A stretch of 64,000 nucleotides of DNA from NCBI RefSeq assembly GCF_001625015.1, contig NZ_LVWJ02000014.1, positions 3,844,001-3,908,000 on the forward strand, read 5' to 3'. The notes under the pieces are model-generated. The model did not search any database, was not told the DNA's origin, and was given only the letters and a program-made list of their open reading frames with translations. This document shows, piece by piece, positions 8,591 through 17,215 of the stretch; position 1 is the stretch's first letter; each line of letters starts with the position of its first letter. Position numbers and translations under genes: made by a program. The DNA is from Lewinella sp. 4G2. GTDB taxonomy: Bacteria; Bacteroidota; Bacteroidia; Chitinophagales; Saprospiraceae.

Positions 8591-10012
8591 ATGGTCTTTG
8601 CCTCCATACTTTTTCTGCTGTACTTCCTGCCAGTCTTTCTGGTCGTCTACACCCTGGCGCCCGAAACGTGGAAGAATGGAGTGATCCTCGTCTTTTCGAT
8701 CTTCTTCTACGCCTGGGGAGCGCCGACCTTCGTCTTCATCCTATTGGCTTCGACGATTGCCGACTTTTACCTCGTCCGTAGCCTCTATCGTACCGTTAGC
8801 CCGCGGGGGAAAAAGCTGCGACTTTACCTGAGTCTCGGCCTTAATCTCGGCCTGCTCGCCTACTTCAAGTACGCTAACTTCTTCGTGGATAACTTTAATG
8901 GTGCGCTGGAGGTACTGGGTTGGGGACAATTGGGTTGGGCGGAGGTGATGTTACCGATCGGGATCAGCTTCTACACCTTTCAGACGCTTACCTATTCGAT
9001 TGATGTCTACCGGGGCAAACTCAAGCCATTGGATCGGCTGGCGGATTACCTGCTCTTCATCATGTCCTTCCCGCAAATGATTGCCGGGCCGATAGTTCGG
9101 TTCGAGGAAGTGGCCGGGCAGTTGCGGGATCGCCAATCCACCGACGCCGACAAACTGCTGGGCTTCCAACGCTTTTGCGTGGGCCTGGCGAAAAAGGTTT
9201 TCATTGCCAACGTGCTGGGGGCGAAGGCTGACCAACTCTTCGCCTTACCGGCGGATGACCTGACGGCGCCAATGGCTTGGCTCGGCGCCATCGCCTACTC
9301 GGGTCAGATCTATTTCGATTTCGCGGGGTACTCGGACATGGCGATTGGGCTGGGCCGAATGATGGGTTTCCGTTTCCCGGAGAACTTCAACAGTCCGTAC
9401 ATCGCCACGAGCATCAGCGACTTCTGGCGGCGCTGGCACATCACCCTTGGCCGGTGGATGCGGGATTACCTCTACATCCCCCTGGGTGGCAACCGGGTGG
9501 ACTCGAAACTGAGGTTGTACTTCAATCTATGGGTCGTGTTCCTGCTGAGTGGCCTTTGGCACGGCGCGTCGTGGAACTTCGTCATCTGGGGTGCTTTCCA
9601 CGGGCTATTTCTGGTGCTGGACCGGCTCTTTCTTCTGAAGTGGCTGAAGGCAGTCGGAGGGTTTCCGTCCGTTATTTTCACCTGTTTCGTGGTGATCATC
9701 GGTTGGGTATTTTTTCGGCTGGACACCTTTGGTGAAGCGGTGGATTTTCTGGGCGTGATGTTCGCCGGTTCGTGGGAAGGACTGCCGGAGGCCTCCATAA
9801 AATTTTGGTGGACGCTCGGATTCAGCCTCGCATTCGCCTGGGCGGGGCTTACAAGTTTTGGGAGACGACTGGAAACCATGATTTACCCACCGCAGACACC
9901 GACCGTTACGGGCATGGCGGGCTGGTTATTGCTGGGTCTGGTCGTTTATGCCTTAGCCTGTGCGGTCATCACGAGCCAGGGCTTTAATCCCTTTATCTAC
10001 TTCCGGTTCTGA
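8591..10012 (+). CDS. MBOAT family O-acyltransferase (AlgI-like)
   Basis: This is a polytopic membrane O-acyltransferase of 473 residues. The family moves acetyl groups across the inner membrane for exopolysaccharide O-acetylation. Signature regions are FWRRWHITLGRWMRDYLY (His283) and LSGLWHGASWN (His324, the probable catalytic His). About ten hydrophobic segments are spread through the chain. The last 16 bases overlap the 3' end of the convergent AlgX-like gene. The two products are usual partners, so a joint role in modifying a secreted glycan is likely, though the polymer is unknown. Confidence 0.9.
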   Translation: MVFASILFLLYFLPVFLVVYTLAPETWKNGVILVFSIFFYAWGAPTFVFILLASTIADFYLVRSLYRTVSPRGKKLRLYLSLGLNLGLLAYFKYANFFVDNFNGALEVLGWGQLGWAEVMLPIGISFYTFQTLTYSIDVYRGKLKPLDRLADYLLFIMSFPQMIAGPIVRFEEVAGQLRDRQSTDADKLLGFQRFCVGLAKKVFIANVLGAKADQLFALPADDLTAPMAWLGAIAYSGQIYFDFAGYSDMAIGLGRMMGFRFPENFNSPYIATSISDFWRRWHITLGRWMRDYLYIPLGGNRVDSKLRLYFNLWVVFLLSGLWHGASWNFVIWGAFHGLFLVLDRLFLLKWLKAVGGFPSVIFTCFVVIIGWVFFRLDTFGEAVDFLGVMFAGSWEGLPEASIKFWWTLGFSLAFAWAGLTSFGRRLETMIYPPQTPTVTGMAGWLLLGLVVYALACAVITSQGFNPFIYFRF

Positions 10013-11292
10013 TTGTTGAGGGCTTCCTTCCGCATCTCTTCCAGGATCATGAATTCTGCATTCTCGTAAAGGGCTGCTTCCACCTCCTGCCCCTTCTCCA
10101 GGGCGGATTGCTGGATGTAAGCGAACCACTTTTCGTCTTCCCTAATGCGCGCCATCATGGCTTCCACCCTGCGTTTAGGCACGGCCCCGTTTGGGGTGAG
10201 GTAGGATTCTACGGTGGCGGCGAGAAAGCCGTTGCCCATCCGTTGGTAGTGGTTTTCGGTTTCGAAAAGGACGACCATATCATGTTCGTAGAGTACTTCC
10301 GGCAGGTTGATGTCCGCCATATCTCCCTGGTCCGTGCCGTCGCGCATCAAGCGGTTGAAGTAGTAGAGGAAATCTCCGTTGCCGAAGAATTTCTGGTTTA
10401 CGCCGTGGTGGAGGTACTGGTTCCAGAAGAAGCTGTCGCCTACGAATAGGATTCTGGGTTGGGGTTTATCCGGGTTACCTACGTGCCAGCTCGGGTAGGC
10501 CAGGGGGTAGCCGTCCGGCTCCGTGGGGAGGTTCATTCCGTAGAAGATATCCGCTTCGGTCCCCCGCTGTTCGCGGCTCACTTCTATGCTATCGATAGCC
10601 AGTTCTGGCATATCGATATCCAGTCGTTGTTCGACGTAATTGATGAGGCTATCCATGGCGATCAACTGGCCGTACTCCGTCCAGTGAATCCCTTGTTTAG
10701 GGAAGAGGGGGTACTGGGTGGTATCCTTCATTTGGCGGAACCACTCGTTAAAATTTAGGTGTTCGATCTGGCGCTGCCGCAGGATGCTGAGTAAGGACGT
10801 TTCGTTGGCTGCGTTGAGGGGAAGACTGGCGTAAGGCTCCGGCCGATACTCCGGAAAGTAACTTCCCTTCCCCGGTGCCATGACGACGAGGAAGTCGACC
10901 CCGTGAGCCGCCAGGCTATCACGGACAAAGGCCATTTCCTTCCCCAGTTTTTCGATGGTGGCGTGGTCCGCTGCGTTCGTACCCGTGGCGGCTTGCAGGT
11001 ATTCTTCTTCGAAAAGGTAGCCCTCCTTGCCGGCTACGACGGAGTTGGCGTGGATCTCACCGAAGACGAAGTAATCCTTTCCGTTATTGGTCCGGACGAA
11101 ATCATTCCGGTAGCCGAATTGCTCGCGGAGGTAATTACTTACCGATGCTTGCCACGTTCCATCGAACCAGCGTTCAGCGCCCCAAACCGGACGCTCGACG
11201 GGCGTATGCCCCACCAGGCCCATGCCTACCTTCCCGGTGAGGAGCAAGGGCAAGCAGAGGATGACTAGTAAAAGAATTAAGAGCACGCGCAT
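9997..11292 (-). CDS. AlgX/AlgJ-like SGNH-type acetyltransferase partner
   Basis: This is a membrane-anchored periplasmic protein of 431 residues resembling the AlgJ/AlgX/DHHW family, which completes O-acetylation with MBOAT proteins. The frame stays open to 11337. The ATG at 11292 is preferred because it places the hydrophobic anchor (MRVLLILLLVILCLPLLL) at the N-terminus. SGNH-like motifs are FVGDSF (Ser nucleophile block) and GIHWTEYG (His block), and GIHWTEYG resembles the THW motif of AlgX. The gene converges on and overlaps the MBOAT gene by 16 bp. In most genomes I know of, such pairs lie on the same strand. Confidence 0.75.
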   Translation of the reverse strand: MRVLLILLLVILCLPLLLTGKVGMGLVGHTPVERPVWGAERWFDGTWQASVSNYLREQFGYRNDFVRTNNGKDYFVFGEIHANSVVAGKEGYLFEEEYLQAATGTNAADHATIEKLGKEMAFVRDSLAAHGVDFLVVMAPGKGSYFPEYRPEPYASLPLNAANETSLLSILRQRQIEHLNFNEWFRQMKDTTQYPLFPKQGIHWTEYGQLIAMDSLINYVEQRLDIDMPELAIDSIEVSREQRGTEADIFYGMNLPTEPDGYPLAYPSWHVGNPDKPQPRILFVGDSFFWNQYLHHGVNQKFFGNGDFLYYFNRLMRDGTDQGDMADINLPEVLYEHDMVVLFETENHYQRMGNGFLAATVESYLTPNGAVPKRRVEAMMARIREDEKWFAYIQQSALEKGQEVEAALYENAEFMILEEMRKEALNNQNRK

Positions 11293-11835
11293 GGTGGCAA
11301 AGATCGGGCAAGCTAGATTAATACAAGTGTATGCCACGACTCCGGCAATTCAGGACTAGCCACTAGCAGGATTCGAGCGTGGACCCATAGCTAACCCGCA
11401 GGCAACTATTCGCACTGCCAACAAATAGATGTAGGTACAAACATTACATGGCTTAATATTATACCCGTGAATAGTTTGATAATCCAAATTATATACCTAG
11501 CTTGCGATCAAGAAGGTAATAATCTACCTTCCGACTCGCTTTTCTTAGGTTACAGATTCACACCAAACCAACACCCATACTCCCTATACTTTAGTTACTG
11601 ATCGTCAGCAATGATGCGGTACGTACGCAGTTTCACGCAACGTGAGCTGAGGTATTTTTAGTGTCATTTCTGTCTTATCGGCAACGCTCTAAACTAGTAA
11701 TCCACTCGTAAGGTGGGTTTGCAGAGGACGCTCAGTCTGGCGCGGAATTTCTTTCCGTCGACGGCGCTGGACGGGGTGCCTCAACGGACCTTCCTTTGCT
11801 TTTTCACCATTTTCTCTCATTCCTTATTTCATATC
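11293..11835. other. Gene-free stretch, AT-rich in the middle
   Basis: This is about 540 bp between divergent genes. Bases near 11390-11660 are clearly richer in A and T than the rest of the window and show no coding pattern. The right part (11713-11835) is open in the frame of the metalloprotease gene, but it reads as non-signal sequence, so I treat it as upstream region. TACTTTAG near 11587 is a weak -7-like motif. No convincing RNA gene was seen. Confidence 0.5.
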
Positions 11836-12720
11836 ATGAAGTACACGCTTTTTACCGCCGCAGTATGTGGCCTCTTCGCTTTCACCTCCTGTACGGAGGA
11901 AACCAACCAACTTGATTCCGCCCCCGCCGCGGAAGACGTTTCCATCGACTTCATTCACGACCATGAAGAAAATGGACAGACCGGCCTACAGGACGTCCCC
12001 TTTGCGGATGCTCTCCAAGCCCACGCCGAATCCACTTCCGAGGATTACTTCAACGCTGAACGCAGCACGGTAACCCGCCCGGATGGAACCACCGAAGCCG
12101 TCTACACCGTCGGTGGAGACATTGAACTGAGCAAAGAAGAGCTTGAAAAACTCCGCGGAATGGACGACGCGCTGCTCAAGCAGTACCGCACGTTCAACAC
12201 CGTATCCCGCCGGACCATCCGCGTCGTCGGGTACACCGGTGGTAGCAATGCCCTGACCTCTAAGATGCGGACCGCCCTGCGCTGGGCCGTTAACAACTAC
12301 AATGCGTTGAACATCAACAAGACGTTCCAACTGCGTTTTGCTTCCGACACGAACGGCGACATCGTCGTTTACCGCGACCCCAATAACCAGGGTGCGGGTG
12401 GTGTAGCCGGCTTCCCATCCGGTGGTAACCCCTACAAGTGGGTCCGCATCTACAACGGGATGGAGCAGTACAACACCAACACGAACGAGCACGTCATGAC
12501 GCACGAGATCGGCCACTGTATGGGTCTGCGCCACACGGATTACGCTACGCGCCAGTCCTGCAACGGTTCCGGTGAAGGTTCTGGCTCCGCCGGTGCGGTT
12601 TACATCCCCGGCACGCCCGGTGGCTTTGACGCCAACTCCGTAATGCTCGCTTGCTTTGGCTCCAATGAAGACGGCGAATTCGGTTTCTACGACCGCGTTG
12701 CGCTGGAATACATGTATTAA
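11836..12720 (+). CDS. Dual-action HEIGH metallopeptidase (M57-like), lipoprotein
   Basis: This is a secreted zinc metalloprotease of 294 residues. The motif HEIGHCMGLRH (residues 223-233) gives zinc ligands His223, His227 and His233 with catalytic Glu224, as in the M57 HEIGH family. The start at 11836 gives a lipoprotein signal peptide with lipobox FTSC. The longer GTG start at 11713 would bury this signal. The product should be a lipid-anchored exported protease, with an acidic linker (about 25-95) before the catalytic domain. A terminator-like hairpin follows at 12824. Confidence 0.85.
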   Translation: MKYTLFTAAVCGLFAFTSCTEETNQLDSAPAAEDVSIDFIHDHEENGQTGLQDVPFADALQAHAESTSEDYFNAERSTVTRPDGTTEAVYTVGGDIELSKEELEKLRGMDDALLKQYRTFNTVSRRTIRVVGYTGGSNALTSKMRTALRWAVNNYNALNINKTFQLRFASDTNGDIVVYRDPNNQGAGGVAGFPSGGNPYKWVRIYNGMEQYNTNTNEHVMTHEIGHCMGLRHTDYATRQSCNGSGEGSGSAGAVYIPGTPGGFDANSVMLACFGSNEDGEFGFYDRVALEYMY

Positions 12721-12823
12721 AGGTTATTTACCTGAATCAAAGCGGTTTAGCTACGCTACTCCGGTCCAGGTATAGAGCTCGCTGGTGTCTCAGCAAGCTC
12801 GAAGATCCAACACGCTTTGTTTT

Positions 12824-12856
12824 GCCCGCCTTCGGACTTTCCGGGGGCGGGCTTTT
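12824..12856 (+). terminator. Rho-independent terminator-like hairpin
   Basis: The stem is GCCCGCC paired with GGCGGGC (12824-12830 and 12846-12852), followed by TTTT. It lies about 100 bp after the metalloprotease stop codon. The rest of 12721-12991 holds nothing I recognise. Confidence 0.55.
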
Positions 12857-12991
12857 CGTGTAGCCTATACTGAGTCAATATTAAAACAGTAGCACAGGAC
12901 CATCTACCGTTCGGTAGTGTGGCAATGCGCGCACAGCCATTAATGCGATCGGGAATTCCGGCCGTGAACTAAAAAGTGATCCAAGTCAGGT

Positions 12992-14653
12992 CTACGCTTC
13001 AATCAGTTCCCGCGCATTCGTCAGGGCGGAATCACTGGGTGGGTTTTGGCTAAGCATTACGGCGATGGAGCGGATCCGTTCGTCCTTATTAAGTTCCCGC
13101 ACCTGAGTGATAGTACGGTTCAGCCCGGCTTTGTCCTGCTTGTATACGAAGTAGTGGCGGTCCGCTCTACTCGCCACCTGGGGGCTGTGGGTGATGACGA
13201 CCACCTGGTGGTGCTGGGCCAGGTTCGTCAGGATGTTCCCCATTTTCTGGGCGACGTCGCCGGAGACACCACTGTCGATCTCGTCGAAGATTAGCGTCGG
13301 TAAGTTCATGGCGGAGGCTACCAGTGATTTGGTGACGAGGGCCAAGCGGCTCATCTCCCCACCGGAGGCGGCACTCTTGATGGTTTGCAACTGGCTACCC
13401 TTGTTGGCGCTGAAGAGGAATTGTACTTCGTCCAGACCATTGGGTCCGGGCTTTTCCAGTTCAGCGAAGTCCACGACGAGGCGGGCATTCTCCATACTGA
13501 GTTCGGCCAGTTGTTGCTGGATGGATTTGCTGAAGCCCGGGGCAACGCGTTGCCGGCCCTTGCGGAGCTTGAGCCCCAGTTTACCCAGCGTAGCGGTGAT
13601 TTTTTCTTCTGCTTTCGCCAGACGAGCAATCTCTCCGTCCAGATTGGCGAAATGCCCGAGCTTGCCGGCCAATTCTTCGTAGATCCCCAGTAGTTCTTCG
13701 ACGGATTTTACGCTGTGCTTACTCTGCAGGCGGAAAAGCATATTGAGCCGCTCGTTCACTTCTTCGAGTCGCTCCGGGTTGGCTTCAATGCCTTCACCGA
13801 AGGCTTCGAGGTCGGAAGCGATCTCATCTAGCTCCAGGCGCAGGCTTTCGAAGCGCTCGTTCAGTTTGGAGAGTTGGGTATCGCCCGCCGCGAGAGAACT
13901 GAGCTTGTTGCCGACCGTCGTGAGTTGGTCGGAAACGGCGCTCTCCCCTTCCGTCAGGTAGTGGAAGATGCCGGAGGTGAGCTGTTTGATCTCATCGGCG
14001 TTGCTCAGCCGATGTTGTTCGGATTCCAGCTCGGCCTGCTCACCGGCCACCAGGTTGGCGGTATCAAATTCTGCGACCTGAAATTCGAGGAACTCTTGCT
14101 CCCGACGCGCGGTGGCCTGTTGGTCGTGCAGTTTACGCAGCTCTCTACGGGTCGTTTGTAACTTTTCGTATTCGCTACGGTATTCGTCCGCCGTTTCTTT
14201 TTGCCCGGCCAGTGCGTCCAGCAATTCCAGCTGGAAGGTCGGGTTGTTGATGTAGAGGGTATCGAATTGCTGGTGGAGATCGATTAGCGTAGCCCCCAGC
14301 TCCTGCAGCACCTTAAGGTTGGCGGGGGTGTCGTTGACGAACGCCCGGCTTTTCCCCGAGGGGGTGATCTCCCGGCGGATGATCAGCTCGTCGTCGTAGT
14401 CGAGATCGTGGTCCTGAAAAAAGGTCTGCAGGTTGTAGGCGCTGATGGCGAAGCGGCCTTCGATGATGCACTTTCGTTCGGCGTCGAAGAGGGTTTTGCT
14501 GTTGGTCCGGCCACCCAGGATGAGGCTCAGGGCGCCGAGCACGATGGATTTTCCCGCCCCGGTTTCGCCGGTGATGATGCTGAGGCCATCGGCGAAATCC
14601 AGTTGCAATTCTTCGATGATCGCGTAGTTCTGGATCTGAAGCCGTTTAATCAT
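12992..14653 (-). CDS. recN: DNA repair protein RecN
   Basis: This is an SMC-like ATPase of 553 residues acting in double-strand break repair. Walker A is GETGAGKS (29-36). A long coiled-coil region occupies about 150-370. The ABC signature AASGGEMSRLAL and the Walker B TLIFDEIDSGVSG follow near the C-terminus, then THSPQVA. The length matches RecN of the phylum. The gene stands alone, with a good promoter 23 bp upstream of its start. Confidence 0.95.
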   Translation of the reverse strand: MIKRLQIQNYAIIEELQLDFADGLSIITGETGAGKSIVLGALSLILGGRTNSKTLFDAERKCIIEGRFAISAYNLQTFFQDHDLDYDDELIIRREITPSGKSRAFVNDTPANLKVLQELGATLIDLHQQFDTLYINNPTFQLELLDALAGQKETADEYRSEYEKLQTTRRELRKLHDQQATARREQEFLEFQVAEFDTANLVAGEQAELESEQHRLSNADEIKQLTSGIFHYLTEGESAVSDQLTTVGNKLSSLAAGDTQLSKLNERFESLRLELDEIASDLEAFGEGIEANPERLEEVNERLNMLFRLQSKHSVKSVEELLGIYEELAGKLGHFANLDGEIARLAKAEEKITATLGKLGLKLRKGRQRVAPGFSKSIQQQLAELSMENARLVVDFAELEKPGPNGLDEVQFLFSANKGSQLQTIKSAASGGEMSRLALVTKSLVASAMNLPTLIFDEIDSGVSGDVAQKMGNILTNLAQHHQVVVITHSPQVASRADRHYFVYKQDKAGLNRTITQVRELNKDERIRSIAVMLSQNPPSDSALTNARELIEA

Positions 14654-14675
14654 GCTGCTATTTGTTTGAAGTACG

Positions 14676-14703
14676 CAAATTTACAAACTAAGTATGCCAT
14701 CAA
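14676..14703 (-). promoter_or_regulatory. Promoter of recN (TTG / TAAATTTG)
   Basis: On the minus strand, TTG (14703-14701) is followed by TAAATTTG (14683-14676) with 20 bp between the first bases of the two elements. This is an exact match to TAnnTTTG. The recN ATG lies 23 bp further on. Confidence 0.6.
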
Positions 14704-14832
14704 TTCAATTTATCCCATCTTTTATGAGAATAGGCCGTGGCTTGAAGTAGCTTTGCCCACCGGAGGGGAGACCACATTATAAGTGGCTTCCGCATCATCC
14801 GTTCACCCCACCCGGTTATTAGGTTTCATCTT

Positions 14833-15315
14833 ATGCGAATACTTGCCCTTTTGTTTCTTGCCCTTTGCCTTTGCACCTGCGACAGCGCCCAGAATGACGG
14901 CTTCGCGGAATTAGATCTGACGAAATATAACGTCCCCATTAAGATCACCGCACCGGATAGCGCGAAGGTGGTTTCGCAGTCGCTCTCCAGCGTGATGCAC
15001 GACGTAACGATTAAGAGCCCCGAGGATAATTTTGACGTACAGGTACTGGCCAGCAAGGCCGTGACCAACGACATGACACGCCTGAAGGCCGACCAGTTGG
15101 AGAACGTGCGCGAAAATCGTTACTTCAGCAGCATCGTGCGCGAGGAGCCGAATGGCTTTGTGTTTGAGAATAAAATCGACACGCTGAGTACCTACGGATT
15201 CCGCTACATCATTTACCAGGGCGACCAGGAATTTGTGTTCCAGAATGGTTTTAGCGGCACCTACACGCAGGAAGAAATCGAGCGGATGTACGACGCAGTA
15301 AAGCAGCAGAAATAA
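14833..15315 (+). CDS. Small lipoprotein of unknown function, coupled to DUF368 gene
   Basis: This is a 160-residue protein with a hydrophobic signal peptide rich in Leu and three closely spaced cysteines (12, 14 and 16), so it is a probable lipoprotein. I do not recognise the family. The mature part looks like one small globular domain of about 140 residues with no membrane segment. The stop codon ends one base before the ATG of the DUF368 transporter, which points to translational coupling and a shared role. TAGCTTTG at 14748-14755 may be part of its promoter. Codons 14-19 coincide with a minus-oriented copy of the dispersed repeat. Confidence 0.75.
   Translation: MRILALLFLALCLCTCDSAQNDGFAELDLTKYNVPIKITAPDSAKVVSQSLSSVMHDVTIKSPEDNFDVQVLASKAVTNDMTRLKADQLENVRENRYFSSIVREEPNGFVFENKIDTLSTYGFRYIIYQGDQEFVFQNGFSGTYTQEEIERMYDAVKQQK
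14872..14889 (-). repeat. Dispersed repeat, copy K (in lipoprotein signal peptide)
   Basis: The minus strand reads GGCGCTGTCGCAGGTGCA, two mismatches to the core. On the coding strand it gives residues C14-T-C-D-S-A19 around the lipobox. Confidence 0.55.
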
Positions 15316-15316
15316 T

Positions 15317-16270
15317 ATGCAGATCAGCCTACTATTAAAAGGTATGGCGATGGGCCTGGCCGAGGCCATTCCCGGCGTCAGCGGCGGTACGATCGCTTTC
15401 ATCACCGGCATTTACGCCCGGTTGCTTAACGCAATTGGAAACGTACTCGGGCCCAGAGTAATTAGCGCCTGGAAACGAGACGGTCTGGCTGCCGCCTGGA
15501 AGGCTGCGGACGGATTTTTCATCCTGCAACTTGGGGTGGGGATGGTCGTCGGCTTAGGTATCGCGGTGGTTTCCATCACGGAGTTGATTGAGGCTTATCC
15601 ACCCATCGTCTGGGCCTTCTTTTTCGGCTTGATCATCTCTTCGGCCATCTACGTAGCTAAGCAAGTCGACAAGTGGAACATCCTGAACTTCAGCTTACTA
15701 GCTATCGGGGCTGTGATTGCATTCGTGCTTACGACCATCAACCCAATGAACGGTAGCGATAACCTTTTACTGGTATTCCTTGCTGGTTCCGTGGCCATAT
15801 CCGCCCTGATTCTGCCCGGTATTTCCGGCTCTTTCATTCTACTTATTTTGGGGATGTATACGGTGGTGCTCGGGGCCGTGCGGCAACTGTTGGATGGCAG
15901 TCTGGATGGCCTTGCTATCGTGGTCGTATTTGCGCTGGGTTGCCTGGTTGGCCTGGCATTATTCAGCCGTGTGCTCAGCTATACTTTTAAAACTTATCCT
16001 GACCGGACGCTGGCTATTCTAACCGGATTCATGGTGGGCTCGCTCAATAAATTGTGGCCCTGGCGCAACGCCCTTACCTACCGCGAAAACAGCGCCGGCG
16101 AGAAAGTCGCGCTCCTGGAGGAAACAGTGCTACCGGGTAATTACTTAGAAGGAGACCCCTTCGTGGTCGCAGTCGTGGTTGCCCTGGTTGCGGGCCTCGC
16201 CATCGTATTTGCCGTCGATTACCTCACCCCCCAGAAGGACGAGATGGACGTGCTCGAAGCTGAACTATAA
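15317..16270 (+). CDS. DUF368 membrane protein, PopT-type undecaprenyl-phosphate translocase
   Basis: This is a polytopic inner-membrane protein of 317 residues with about eight to ten hydrophobic segments. The N-terminal block GLAEAIPGVSGGT and a second one, LILPGISGSFILLILGMY, are the inverted-repeat signatures of DUF368. Members of this family have been shown in other bacteria to recycle undecaprenyl phosphate across the membrane, and that role is inferred here. The gene follows the small lipoprotein with a 1-bp gap and precedes aroE by 3 bp, forming a three-gene unit. Confidence 0.85.
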   Translation: MQISLLLKGMAMGLAEAIPGVSGGTIAFITGIYARLLNAIGNVLGPRVISAWKRDGLAAAWKAADGFFILQLGVGMVVGLGIAVVSITELIEAYPPIVWAFFFGLIISSAIYVAKQVDKWNILNFSLLAIGAVIAFVLTTINPMNGSDNLLLVFLAGSVAISALILPGISGSFILLILGMYTVVLGAVRQLLDGSLDGLAIVVVFALGCLVGLALFSRVLSYTFKTYPDRTLAILTGFMVGSLNKLWPWRNALTYRENSAGEKVALLEETVLPGNYLEGDPFVVAVVVALVAGLAIVFAVDYLTPQKDEMDVLEAEL

Positions 16271-16273
16271 GCC

Positions 16274-17083
16274 ATGCACAAAACAACTTTTGGCCTGATC
16301 GGCTTCCCCATCACCCACTCCTTTTCTCGGGGGTATTTCACCAACTTCTTTTGGGAGAATGAACTTGACGATACCCACCAGTACCTCAACTTTTCGATGG
16401 AGGACATCAGTGGAATTGAGGGATTGCGAGCAGCACACCCGGGGCTGCGCGGCATCAACGTAACCATACCGCACAAGAAAGCCGTCGTGCCCTACATGGA
16501 CCGGCTGGATGAATCCGCCGAACGTATCGGGGCCGTTAACTGCATTCGTATTGAGCGCGATGGTACCATGACGGGATTCAATACGGACTACCTCGGCTTT
16601 CGGGCCGACCTGCTCGCTAAAATGTTAGAGCACGAGGAAGCCCTCTCCCCCGCCATCGCGGAACACAATAAGCGCGACATCAAGGAAGAATTACGGGGGG
16701 CGCTGGCGCTGGTGCTGGGCACGGGTGGAGCTTCGCTGGCCGTCAAAGCCGCGTTGCAATCGTTAGGGATGCAGGTAACCTCCGTCAGCCGTACAGCAGG
16801 ACCCAATAAGGTGGCCTACGGCGACCTGACGGCAGCCGATATCGCCAACGCCAAACTGATCGTCAACACCACACCGCTGGGGATGAAACCCAATGTGGAA
16901 ACCTTCCCGGACATTCCCTACGCCGCCATCGATGGCCGCCACTTTGCGTACGATCTGGTCTATAATCCTGAAGAAACTCAGTTCCTGGCCAAGTGCCGGG
17001 CCCGAGGTGCCGGGACGGCCAACGGACTGGGGATGCTCCACGGGCAGGCCGTTGCGGGTTGGGATATCTGGAGCCAGCAGTAA
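16274..17083 (+). CDS. aroE: Shikimate dehydrogenase
   Basis: This is an NADPH-dependent shikimate dehydrogenase of 269 residues, fourth step of chorismate synthesis in this numbering of the pathway. The substrate site shows PITHSFS near the N-terminus and NVTIPHKKAV with the catalytic Lys near residue 70. The nucleotide-binding loop is GTGGAS, and GLGMLHGQAV closes the C-terminus. An insert of charged residues near 120-140 precedes the Rossmann domain. The gene is the third of the lipoprotein-DUF368-aroE unit. Confidence 0.93.
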   Translation: MHKTTFGLIGFPITHSFSRGYFTNFFWENELDDTHQYLNFSMEDISGIEGLRAAHPGLRGINVTIPHKKAVVPYMDRLDESAERIGAVNCIRIERDGTMTGFNTDYLGFRADLLAKMLEHEEALSPAIAEHNKRDIKEELRGALALVLGTGGASLAVKAALQSLGMQVTSVSRTAGPNKVAYGDLTAADIANAKLIVNTTPLGMKPNVETFPDIPYAAIDGRHFAYDLVYNPEETQFLAKCRARGAGTANGLGMLHGQAVAGWDIWSQQ

Positions 17084-17215
17084 GAGCGCTCGGTTGAACA
17101 TCACCCTGCGGACGGAAACCACAATATTTTTCGACAGGGATTACCACAAAACAATTCCTTTCATCTTCTGTATATTTGTCCTCGATCGTATTTCAGGATT
17201 ACAGCAGCAGTACAG

